Part shown: positions 1 through 6,678 of the stretch, piece by piece | How the letters are laid out: the number at the start of each line of letters is the position of its first letter | Position numbering within the stretch: the stretch's first letter is position 1 | Assembly (NCBI RefSeq): GCF_019052365.1 | Contig: NZ_JAHQUY010000102.1 | Span: forward strand, 1-7,191 | Source of the DNA: Leyella stercorea | GTDB lineage: Bacteria > Bacteroidota > Bacteroidia > Bacteroidales > Bacteroidaceae | Reading direction: 5' to 3' | DNA: 7,191 bases | Notes under the pieces: model-generated | Databases searched by the model: none | What the model was told of the DNA's origin: nothing | What the model saw: the letters and a program-made list of their open reading frames with translations, nothing else | Made by a program: the position numbers and the translations under genes

Positions 1-1
1 G

Positions 2-130
2 AATATATTCATTGTTTTTGCACGTAATAATCTTATGAATATTATATGCAAAGTCGGTGATTATATTCTGAAAGTCAACAATATTGCCAAAACAAGCACT
101 CTGACAAATACCCAGAAACGCAGTACATAG
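2..130 (+). CDS. Possible C-terminal end of a gene entering from the left edge
   Basis: One plus-strand frame stays open from base 2 to a TAG at 128-130, about 42 codons, while the other two plus frames hit stops within the first 40 bases. The encoded tail begins NIFIVFARNN and ends in a Lys/Arg/Thr-rich stretch (TQKRST). I do not recognise the family. A basic, hydrophobic tail like this could end a transposase or an uncharacterised protein, but the stretch is AT-rich and short enough that chance is possible. No start codon can be assigned because the beginning would lie outside the window. Confidence 0.2.
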   Translation, partial: NIFIVFARNNLMNIICKVGDYILKVNNIAKTSTLTNTQKRST

Positions 131-185
131 AAAACTGATGATAGCATTGCTAATAATCGAAAAAAATAGAAGATTACAGAAAGTA

Positions 186-233
186 AGGTTGAAATTGAGG
201 TTAAGAATGAGGTAAAGAGTGAGGTGAAGAGAA
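186..233 (+). repeat. Four-copy 12-bp tandem repeat, purine-rich
   Basis: Four consecutive degenerate 12-mers follow one another without gaps: AGGTTGAAATTG, AGGTTAAGAATG, AGGTAAAGAGTG and AGGTGAAGAGAA. The first four bases (AGGT) are invariant and the rest drifts by A/G/T changes. Read in the frame open from 170 the repeat gives Glu-Val-Lys-type tetrapeptides (KVEIEVKNEVKSEVK), so it may be a coding minisatellite remnant. That frame has no ATG and a stop at 167-169. Apart from this repeat and the promoter at 362, I see no convincing gene between 131 and 450. Confidence 0.55.
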
Positions 234-361
234 ACTATGTACTTGGAACCCAAGATAACACTAAAGACGTCCTCATTATCCCCTTGCTTACAAATAAAGT
301 TAAATCAAGTTCGCCCTGCAAACAAAATCCATCTATAAAATCATTTTTTTTGATTTTTTTG

Positions 362-370
362 TATTTTTGC
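362..370 (+). promoter_or_regulatory. Bacteroidetes-type -7 promoter box upstream of the esterase remnant
   Basis: TATTTTTGC matches the Bacteroidetes -7 consensus TAnnTTTG plus the frequently following C. The expected start site is about 375, giving a leader of roughly 75 nt before the ATG at 451. A clear TTTG at the expected -33 distance is absent; the upstream region is only T-rich (343-360). Confidence 0.5.
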
Positions 371-374
371 AGAT

Positions 375-389
375 ATATTGCGCCAATAT
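375..389 (+). promoter_or_regulatory. Palindrome at the predicted transcription start, candidate operator
   Basis: ATATTG-CGC-CAATAT is a perfect 6-bp inverted repeat with a 3-bp centre, lying directly downstream of the -7 box at 362-370. A dimeric repressor bound here would cover the start site. This is inferred from position and symmetry only; no regulator for it is visible in the window. Confidence 0.3.
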
Positions 390-450
390 GGGCGTTGAGC
401 ATTGCTTATCCTCCTATATTACAGGCGCATCATTATCAAATGATTAGAGC

Positions 451-849
451 ATGAAGAAGATATTATTCCTACACGGATTCTTCGCTACGGGCAGCTGTCC
501 AATGGCGAGAGCCTTGAAAGAGGCGTTTGAGGGGACGGCGGTAGTGTTGACTCCCGACCTCCCTTTGCACCCCAAGGAGGCACTGAAGGAGATTCGCTCC
601 ATCATCGACCGGGAACAGCCCGACTTGCTTCTGGGCAACAGCTGCGGCTCTTTCCTCGCCCAGATGCTGGCTCCGGTGGTGAGCATCCCTGCCCTGCTGG
701 GCAATCCGTATTTCATGATGACGGAATTTCTGAAGGAGCGCATCGGCGAGCATGAATACAAGGCGCCGAGAAGGGACGGATTTCAAGATGGCCGCGCTTT
801 CGCTCGCACCATTCGGCAAGGATGTGGAGTTGGGATTTTAAAACCATAA
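451..849 (+). pseudogene. Truncated YqiA/UPF0227-like alpha/beta-hydrolase (esterase), C-terminus lost
   Basis: The N-terminal part is a recognisable small alpha/beta-hydrolase of the YqiA-like group. It has the oxyanion-loop segment LFLHGFFATG at residues 5-14, PDLPLHP around 35-41, the nucleophile elbow GNSCG at 62-66 with Ser64, and GNPYF at 84-88. Such proteins are usually about 180-200 residues, while this ORF stops at 132. Homology seems to run to about residue 110-113 (YKAPRRDGFQD). The remainder (GRAFARTIRQGCGVGILKP) is unlike the family and is the out-of-frame reading of a YccF-like end. The region that should carry the catalytic His near the C-terminus is missing, so an active esterase is unlikely. 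The start ATG follows an A/T-rich leader and the promoter at 362. Family assignment is from motif recognition; loss of function is inferred. Confidence 0.7.
776..841 (+). pseudogene. 3' end of a yccF-like membrane protein gene fused to the esterase remnant
   Basis: In the frame one base ahead of the esterase, codons 782-838 read FKMAALSLAPFGKDV followed by ELGF and a TAA at 839-841. This closely resembles the C-terminal end of YccF (DUF307) inner-membrane proteins, where a Gly-Ile-Pro-type segment leads into an FK-AA-AL-P-G sequence. Everything upstream in this frame is esterase DNA, so only about the last 20 codons of yccF remain. The junction lies at about 776-790, where both genes could plausibly share a short GGATTTCA-like sequence. 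The match is recalled from the family, not computed. If correct, a deletion has joined two former plus-strand neighbours. Confidence 0.5.
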
Positions 850-853
850 GACG

Positions 854-934
854 ATGCACAAGAAATTCAAATACGGCATTCCTGCTATTCTGCTGATACA
901 GATTGCGCTGATGGCGTATTTGCACATGAATTAA
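854..934 (+). CDS. Very small predicted membrane peptide (26 aa), unrecognised
   Basis: The ORF starts at an ATG 13 bases after the yccF-like stop. It encodes a basic N-terminus (MHKKFKYG) followed by a continuous hydrophobic stretch (IPAILLIQIALMAYLHM) long enough for one membrane-spanning helix, with the basic end predicted to face the cytoplasm. It may be a genuine small membrane protein, formerly co-transcribed with the yccF-like gene, or chance. There is no clear ribosome binding sequence. No family is recognised and no function is proposed. Confidence 0.35.
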   Translation: MHKKFKYGIPAILLIQIALMAYLHMN

Positions 935-957
935 TAACAAAATAAATAACTAAGTAT

Positions 958-1068
958 ATGAGCATTAAAAAGAATGGGATATATTGGAAGGGCATCAAGC
1001 GCCGGATAGGGAAATTCTTTGAGAAGGTGCACGAATGTATACTTATCTTTACCGACTGGCTGGGGTAA
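958..1068 (+). CDS. Very small basic amphipathic peptide (36 aa), unrecognised
   Basis: The ATG at 958 is preceded by an A/T-rich leader (aaataaataactaagtat), typical of Bacteroidetes translation starts. The product begins MSIKKNGIYWKGIKRRIG, is rich in Lys and Arg with several aromatic residues, and ends with a more hydrophobic segment (ILIFTDWLG). It sits between the 26-residue ORF and the GNAT gene on the same strand. It could be a real small protein, the N-terminus of a decayed gene, or a chance ORF. I do not recognise it. Confidence 0.35.
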   Translation: MSIKKNGIYWKGIKRRIGKFFEKVHECILIFTDWLG

Positions 1069-1109
1069 GTGCACATAGTAAATAGAATGCAAAACATTGA
1101 TATAATCTG

Positions 1110-1625
1110 ATGGAAACAGAAAGAATTTTACTTCGCCATTGGCAGGAATCGGATGCAGAGGCGCTCTTCAAGTACGCCTCCGACCCTGACGTAGGACCTC
1201 GTGCTGGATGGCCGGCACATAAGTCTGTAGAGGAAAGTCTGGAGATTATCCGCACATTCTTCCATAACGACACGACATGGGCGATTGTGTTGAAAGAGAC
1301 TGGCGAGGCTATCGGCTGCATTGGCTACTACACCCATGAAACCAGCAACATCCCTATCGGAGAAAACGACTGCGAGGTGGGCTACTGGGTAGGAAAGCCT
1401 TATTGGAACAGAGGAATCTGCACCGAAGCCTTAAAGCTGATGCTTGACTACTGCATCAACGAGAACCATTTTGAAAACATCTGGGCAGACCATTTCACAG
1501 GCAATCCTGCATCGGGAAGAGTCATGGAGAAATGCGGTTTCTCAGACACCGGAATGCTGAACAGATGCAGCCAGCTTGTGGGTGGCGACAAGGATATGGT
1601 AAAGGTGTTTAAGTATAAAGGATAA
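1110..1625 (+). CDS. GNAT family N-acetyltransferase, RimJ/RimL-like
   Basis: This 171-residue protein has the layout of RimJ/RimL-type GNAT enzymes, which move an acetyl group from acetyl-CoA to an amino group of a protein terminus or small molecule in the cytoplasm. It opens with TERILLRHWQESDAEALF (3-20), the typical first beta strand and helix. The acetyl-CoA pyrophosphate-binding motif A is YWNRGICTEALKLMLDY at 98-114, with the R-G-x-C/A-T-E-A core. Motif B is GNPASGRVMEKCGF at 131-144, where GNxxSxRVMEKxGF is a family signature. The length is normal, so the gene looks intact. The substrate cannot be told from sequence. The gene stands alone: the next gene has its own promoter, and no clear -7 box is seen just upstream of this one, so it may be read from upstream. 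Confidence 0.9.
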   Translation: METERILLRHWQESDAEALFKYASDPDVGPRAGWPAHKSVEESLEIIRTFFHNDTTWAIVLKETGEAIGCIGYYTHETSNIPIGENDCEVGYWVGKPYWNRGICTEALKLMLDYCINENHFENIWADHFTGNPASGRVMEKCGFSDTGMLNRCSQLVGGDKDMVKVFKYKG

Positions 1626-1687
1626 TAAACTGCAATAAAGGTAATATCTTCCGAAAACCAGGTATAAGCTCTTTTGGAGAATATACG

Positions 1688-1696
1688 TATCTTTGC
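1688..1696 (+). promoter_or_regulatory. -7 promoter box of the AraC-family regulator gene
   Basis: TATCTTTGC is an exact match to the Bacteroidetes -7 consensus TAnnTTTGC. Transcription should begin near 1701-1703. The first ATG clearly downstream with a usable leader is 1720. A TTTG at 1673-1676 is too close (11 bp) to be a standard -33 element, so the -33 part is weak or absent, which could fit a gene dependent on an activator. Confidence 0.65.
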
Positions 1697-1719
1697 AGAA
1701 GATTAAAATGCTTAGAATT

Positions 1720-2610
1720 ATGAAGGAATTATTCTTTAATACAATACAGGAGTTCAATGACTTCATAGGGTTGAAAACGCTTCATCCCTTAGTAAGCATT
1801 GCGCGTGTAGAGAACACCTCTCCTATACAGGAGGCTGTGCATCACTACGGACTTTATGCCCTCTTCCTGAAGGAAAACAAGGGATGTAAATTGTCATACG
1901 GCAGAACAGAATATGATTTTGACGAGATGACCGTCACTTCGTTTGCTCCAGGACAGTCGATTAAAGTGGAACCAAATCCAGGAGTACCGCTTGCCAAATA
2001 TACGGTATTGGCATTCCATCCCGAGTTGCTCAACCGCACCTCTCTTGGCAAGAACATCTCCCGCTATGAGTTCTTCGACTATACAAGCAACGAAGCTCTA
2101 CACCTATCCGCTGCCGAGGTAAACATCTTCCGTGATGTGCTCTCAATGATTGGGCAGGAACTCGAGCATCCTATAGATAGGCATTCGCGTGAACTCATCG
2201 TTTCTAACATCGAATTGCTGCTGAACTATTGTCTGCGCTTCTACGACCGGCAGTTTATCACACGCGAGGAAATAAATCATTCGGTGGTCAAGAAATTCAT
2301 CTCTCTGCTCGATGAATACATTGCCCGTCAAGCGATGCGTAAAGGGCTGCCTACCGTAGCCTACTTTGCCGACAAATGTTGCTATTCGCCTAAATATTTC
2401 GGAGAATTAGTCAAGACCGAGACAGGCAGAACCGCTAAGAGTCTGATTAACGACCGACTGCTTTCTGCAGCCCGCCAACTACTTGTTGATGAAGCCCTCA
2501 GCATTACGCAAATCAGCCAGCACCTCGGCTTTGAATATCCTCAGCACTTCGTCCGCTTTTTCAAGGTTCAGACAGGGAAGACTCCAAGCGAGTATCGCAA
2601 AACAGCGTAG
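1720..2610 (+). CDS. AraC-family transcriptional regulator
   Basis: The protein is a DNA-binding regulator with an N-terminal, probably cupin-like, sensing domain (about residues 20-160) and a C-terminal AraC double helix-turn-helix over roughly the last 100 residues. The HTH region includes GLPTVAYFADKCCYSPKYF, the first recognition module, and ITQISQHLGFEYPQHFVRFF, the classic second module, ending KTPSEYRKTA. I chose ATG 1720 (MKELFFNTIQEF, 296 residues) because the frame upstream only offers TTG 1693, which lies inside the -7 box, and ATG 1708, which would be only a few bases from the transcript start. The gene is followed after 82 bp by the decarboxylase-cupin gene on the same strand, so it probably controls that gene and perhaps itself. 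The inducer is unknown. Confidence 0.88.
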   Translation: MKELFFNTIQEFNDFIGLKTLHPLVSIARVENTSPIQEAVHHYGLYALFLKENKGCKLSYGRTEYDFDEMTVTSFAPGQSIKVEPNPGVPLAKYTVLAFHPELLNRTSLGKNISRYEFFDYTSNEALHLSAAEVNIFRDVLSMIGQELEHPIDRHSRELIVSNIELLLNYCLRFYDRQFITREEINHSVVKKFISLLDEYIARQAMRKGLPTVAYFADKCCYSPKYFGELVKTETGRTAKSLINDRLLSAARQLLVDEALSITQISQHLGFEYPQHFVRFFKVQTGKTPSEYRKTA

Positions 2611-2692
2611 ATATAATGATAAATGTATAGAAAAACTGTTATTTTTAATACATTGAAGATGTTCCTGAAGAAGAATTTAAAAAAATGATACA

Positions 2693-3451
2693 ATGAAGAA
2701 AATAATACAGACAGCAGGGCGCACCCAACTGGGTGAGTTTGCCCCGGAGTTCGCCCACCTCAACGACGACATCCTCTTCGGAGAAGTATGGAGCCGCAAT
2801 GACCTGCTTTCATTGCGCTACCGCAGTTTGGTAACAATCACTTCGCTCATCAGCCAAGGAATCACTGACAGTTCACTGAAATATCACTTGCAGTCGGCAA
2901 AGAACAACGGCATTACCCGCACGGAAGCGGCAGAAATTATTACTCACATCGCCTTCTACGCCGGCTGGCCAAAGGCCTGGGCTGCCTTCAATCTGGCAAA
3001 GGAGGTATGGAACGAAGATGTGAAAGGAGAAGACGCCAAGGCTGCTTTCCAGCGCGAGATGATATTCCCTATAGGCGAACCCAACACCGCTTACGCCAAA
3101 TACTTCAAAGGCAACAGTTATCTGGCACAAATATCCGACAGTCAGATACCTTTCTTCAATGTTACCTTTGAACCAGGTTGCCGCAACAACTGGCACACGC
3201 ACCACGCCACACGTGGTGGCGGACAAATGCTGGTAGGTGTAGCCGGACGCGGCTGGTATCAGGAAGAAGGCAAACCTGCGCAGGAAATCCTTCCCGGCAC
3301 AGTCATCCATATTCCTGCCAACGTGAAGCATTGGCATGGTGCCGCAAAAGACAGCTGGTTTGCCCACCTCGCCTTTGAAATACCTGGCGAGAACACATCA
3401 AACGAGTGGCAGGAGGCTGTGAGCGATGAGGAATATAACAAGATAAAATAA
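2693..3451 (+). CDS. Carboxymuconolactone decarboxylase-cupin fusion protein
   Basis: This 252-residue protein has two domains. Residues about 15-105 form an AhpD/carboxymuconolactone decarboxylase-like helical domain (FGEVWSRNDLLSLRYRSLVT, then HIAFYAGWPKAWAA). It contains no cysteine, so it lacks the CxxC redox pair of AhpD and is unlikely to be a peroxidase-type enzyme. Residues about 148-232 form a cupin barrel with metal-site candidates His168 and His170 (WHTHH), Gln178 where classical cupins often have Glu, and His213/His215 (KHWHGA). The fusion is a known Bacteroidetes family, usually annotated as cupin or decarboxylase, without an established substrate. The adjoining AraC gene suggests inducible expression, possibly in response to small carbonyl, aromatic or quinone-like compounds; that is inference. 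The length is normal and the start ATG follows an A-rich leader. Confidence 0.88.
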   Translation: MKKIIQTAGRTQLGEFAPEFAHLNDDILFGEVWSRNDLLSLRYRSLVTITSLISQGITDSSLKYHLQSAKNNGITRTEAAEIITHIAFYAGWPKAWAAFNLAKEVWNEDVKGEDAKAAFQREMIFPIGEPNTAYAKYFKGNSYLAQISDSQIPFFNVTFEPGCRNNWHTHHATRGGGQMLVGVAGRGWYQEEGKPAQEILPGTVIHIPANVKHWHGAAKDSWFAHLAFEIPGENTSNEWQEAVSDEEYNKIK

Positions 3452-3470
3452 CAGTTTGAAAATATAAAAT

Positions 3471-3507
3471 ATGGGCATGATCAACCATCTCGGTAGTTCA
3501 TGCCCAT
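3471..3507. terminator. Probable bidirectional terminator stem-loop between convergent genes
   Basis: ATGGGCATGA (3471-3480) pairs perfectly with TCATGCCCAT (3498-3507). Inside the 17-nt loop, ACC and GGT (3484-3486 and 3492-3494) can add three more pairs. It lies between the stop of the decarboxylase-cupin gene (3451) and the convergent enolase stop (3545). Neither side has a strong U tract, only A/T-rich sequence, so termination in both directions is inferred mainly from position and symmetry. Confidence 0.6.
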
Positions 3508-3544
3508 TAATGTGGATTATGATTTATTCAATAATTAATCACGT

Positions 3545-4867
<1,323 letters not shown>

Positions 4868-4901
4868 TTATAATTATAAAACTTTTATATAAACCGCATG
4901 A

Positions 4902-4920
4902 ACACAACTATCGGTCGTGT
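4902..4920 (-). other. Small stem-loop in the enolase leader
   Basis: On the minus strand ACACGAC, loop CGATA, GTTGTGT forms a 7-bp stem with one G-U pair and a 5-nt loop. It falls in the predicted enolase 5' leader, about 50 bases before the ATG. The stem is modest and could be chance; a role in mRNA stability or translation is only a possibility. Confidence 0.25.
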
Positions 4921-4941
4921 AAATACGATTCTTTTCCGAGT

Positions 4942-4974
4942 GCAAAAATAGTAATCATAAGAGAAACCACCAAA
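4942..4974 (-). promoter_or_regulatory. Enolase promoter with -33 and -7 boxes
   Basis: On the minus strand TTTG (plus CAAA, 4971-4974) is followed after 20 bp by TATTTTTGC (plus GCAAAAATA, 4942-4950). This is the full Bacteroidetes promoter layout of TTTG, a 19-21 bp spacer and TAnnTTTG. The start site should be near 4935, leaving a leader of about 80 nt before the enolase ATG. Confidence 0.75.
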
Positions 4975-4986
4975 TTCGGAGCCTCA

Positions 4987-5015
4987 TCAAAAATAGGTAT
5001 TTCACTAAAGATACC
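4987..5015 (-). terminator. Weak candidate terminator downstream of the MATE gene
   Basis: About 30 bases past the MATE stop, the minus strand reads GGTAT, a 10-nt loop, ATACC, followed by TATTTTTG. The 5-bp stem (pairing plus-strand 4996-5000 with 5011-5015) is short, but the U-rich run directly after it fits an intrinsic terminator. Some MATE transcripts may read through into eno. Confidence 0.3.
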
Positions 5016-5043
5016 GGCAAGCAAATCGTGTTCTACAGCAATT

Positions 5044-6378
5044 CTAACGCTCTGTCGACATCTCTCTGAATGCAGTCCACACTATCGGAATTGTCACAAC
5101 AAGAGAGATAAGATCGCTCACAGCCTGGCAAATCTCCACTCCAAACAACCCGAAATAATGAGGAAGGATGATGATGAGAGGGATGAAAAACAATCCCTGA
5201 CGCGAAGCTGCAAGTATGTTGGCACGTATTGTCTTACGGCACGTCTGCATCATCATGTTAGCCATCATCATGAAACTGCATGCCGGGAAGACTATCATCT
5301 GATAGCGCAGCGCCGGAATGCCTATGGCTATCACGTCGGGGTCGTTGCGGAACAAGGCTATCGCCTCCTCGCTGAAGACGATAAGTATAAGCGCCCAGAA
5401 CAGCAGAAATGCAGCGCCAATCTTCGTGCTGAACCAAAAGCCCTCCTTCACCCTATCGTAGAGCTTGGCACCGAAGCAGAAGCCGCACATGGGCTGGAAG
5501 CCCTGACCTAAGCCAATAATGACGCTAAAAATGAACATGCCTATACGCGAGACGATGCTCATGGCTGCGATGGCAGCGTCGCCGTAGTTGCCGGCTACGC
5601 TGTTGAGGGCTATGGTGCTGAGACTGGCAAGTCCCTGGCGCGATATTGAGGGTGTGCCTCCGGCGATTATTTCCTTCACAAATCTTCCCTCAAAGGAGAT
5701 CTTGCGATGACTGTAATGAATAACTCCTTCCTTTCTACTCATCATGAGCAGAATGACGAAGCCGCAAAACTGACCTATGACCGACGCCAATGCCGCTCCG
5801 CGAACACCCATCGAGAATCCGAAGATGAAGAGCGGGTCGAGCAGACAGTTGATGATAGAGCCGCTGACCACGCCATATACCGAATACTTGGCGAAGCCCT
5901 GGAAGCGCATCTGGTTGTTGATACAGAAAGTACCCATGATAAAAGGCGTGCCCAGCAGACTGATGCCCAGATACTGACATGTATAAGGCAGAATGGTGGG
6001 TGTACTGCCCAGAAGAATGCTAATAGGTTCAAGGAAAAGCAAGCCTGTCAGCATTATCACAACAGAAAACACCAATGTATAAAAGAGACCCGTACTTGCC
6101 ATCGTCTCTGCATCCTCCGTCTTCTGAGCGCCAAGCTGTCGGGAGATATAGTTGCCCGAACCATTGCCGAAGAAGAAAGAGAACGCCTGTATGAAGAACA
6201 TCACGCTGAACACTATACCTACTGCTGCTGTTGACTGCGTGTCTATCTGTCCTACAAAAAAAGTGTCAACCAGATTATACACGCTTGTCAACAACATAGA
6301 TATGATTGTCGGCAAAGCCATTGCGCCTATCACTCGATGGACTGGCGCATGGGTAAGAAACTGATATTTTTCGTTCAT
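5044..6378 (-). CDS. MATE family multidrug efflux transporter, MepA-like
   Basis: The product is an inner-membrane antiporter of the MATE family, which exports drugs or other organic compounds using a sodium or proton gradient. From the preferred start it has 444 residues, normal for MATE. About twelve hydrophobic segments are arranged as two six-helix halves. The first helix holds GAMALPTIISMLLTSVYNLVD (18-38), the MepA-like opening, and FFGNGSGNYISRQLGAQK (69-86) is the typical loop after helix 2. The second half restarts at IIAGGTPSISRQGLAS and contains GLGQGFQPMCGFCFGAKLYD, the matching repeat element. An upstream in-frame ATG at 6408 would add ten polar residues. However, the -7 box at 6418-6426 places the transcript start within a few bases of it, so ATG 6378 (MNEKYQFLTH) is favoured. 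The substrate is unknown. Confidence 0.93.
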   Translation of the reverse strand: MNEKYQFLTHAPVHRVIGAMALPTIISMLLTSVYNLVDTFFVGQIDTQSTAAVGIVFSVMFFIQAFSFFFGNGSGNYISRQLGAQKTEDAETMASTGLFYTLVFSVVIMLTGLLFLEPISILLGSTPTILPYTCQYLGISLLGTPFIMGTFCINNQMRFQGFAKYSVYGVVSGSIINCLLDPLFIFGFSMGVRGAALASVIGQFCGFVILLMMSRKEGVIHYSHRKISFEGRFVKEIIAGGTPSISRQGLASLSTIALNSVAGNYGDAAIAAMSIVSRIGMFIFSVIIGLGQGFQPMCGFCFGAKLYDRVKEGFWFSTKIGAAFLLFWALILIVFSEEAIALFRNDPDVIAIGIPALRYQMIVFPACSFMMMANMMMQTCRKTIRANILAASRQGLFFIPLIIILPHYFGLFGVEICQAVSDLISLVVTIPIVWTAFREMSTER

Positions 6379-6417
6379 ATTGTTTACTTCATTGCTGTTT
6401 GTCTTCATAAAACTACT

Positions 6418-6426
6418 GCAAAGATA
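6418..6426 (-). promoter_or_regulatory. -7 promoter box of the MATE gene
   Basis: On the minus strand TATCTTTGC (plus GCAAAGATA) is an exact TAnnTTTGC match. The start site should be about 6412-6414. No clear TTTG lies at the -33 distance; the T-rich TTTTAG (6442-6447) is only a weak candidate. This position decides the start of the MATE reading frame. Confidence 0.65.
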
Positions 6427-6498
6427 AATACTTTCTATCAGCTAAAATACGATTTGTTTAGTATTTATTTCACTTTAAATTGTTTTTTCGCTTCATTG

Positions 6499-6612
6499 TT
6501 ATTTGAGAGCGATACCACCACAGCCCTTGTTCCTCATCACTGTCTTGTAGGCTCGGTTGAGATTCGCAGGGCTAAGGACTTCCACCCGTTAGACAATGCT
6601 CGTGCCAAGCAT
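6499..6612 (-). mobile_element. Remnant of a group II intron, N-terminal end of its reverse transcriptase/maturase
   Basis: The minus-strand frame from GTG 6585 to TAA 6499 reads VEVLSPANLNRAYKTVMRNK followed by GCGGI and four non-family residues (ALK, preceded by that Ile). The segment NLNRAYKTVMRNKGCGGI is the characteristic beginning of group II intron-encoded proteins, before the reverse-transcriptase core; the intact family continues with an Asp and several hundred residues. Similarity ends near 6511, where the frame runs into A/T-rich sequence and stops. The bases upstream on the minus strand (6586-6612, including CTAACGGGTGG) may be intron RNA domain I sequence. The rest of the element, including domains V and VI, is absent, so it cannot splice or move. 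It lies between the MATE promoter and a terminator hairpin. Recognition is by eye. Confidence 0.7.
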
Positions 6613-6619
6613 AACAAAA

Positions 6620-6649
6620 CCCCCAACCGGCACAATCACCGGTTGGGGG
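6620..6649 (-). terminator. Strong intrinsic terminator of the surface-protein gene
   Basis: CCCCCAACCGG (6620-6630) and CCGGTTGGGGG (6639-6649) form a perfect 11-bp GC-rich stem with an 8-nt loop. On the minus strand the stem is followed by TTTTGTTAT, the expected U tract, and it begins 29 bases after the stop of the minus-strand gene ending at 6679. It would also shield the MATE promoter from read-through. Confidence 0.85.
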
Positions 6650-6678
6650 CTGATAATAATGGAGTTATGACACACCTT

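Noticed and set aside
224..454. Plus-strand ORF of 76 codons from a GTG in the 12-bp repeats
   Set aside because: It starts inside the repeat array, crosses the promoter at 362 and the palindrome, and shows no recognisable family; the overlap with the esterase ATG appears fortuitous.
1651..1677. Possible hairpin after the GNAT gene (CCGAAA with TTTTGG)
   Set aside because: Only about six pairs including a G-U, a large loop and no T tract; not convincing as a terminator.
2873..3367. Minus-strand ORF of 164 codons
   Set aside because: Antisense shadow of the decarboxylase-cupin gene, with no domain and no promoter.
4988..4995. Second minus-strand TATTTTTG box upstream of eno
   Set aside because: No TTTG at the right distance (nearest is 26 bp), and the box at 4942-4950 has an exact 20-bp spacing; the T run more likely belongs to a weak MATE terminator.
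5707..6234. Plus-strand ORF of 175 codons opposite the MATE gene
   Set aside because: Antisense shadow of a clear membrane transporter; its charged, His/Glu/Arg-rich composition is what reversed hydrophobic codons give.
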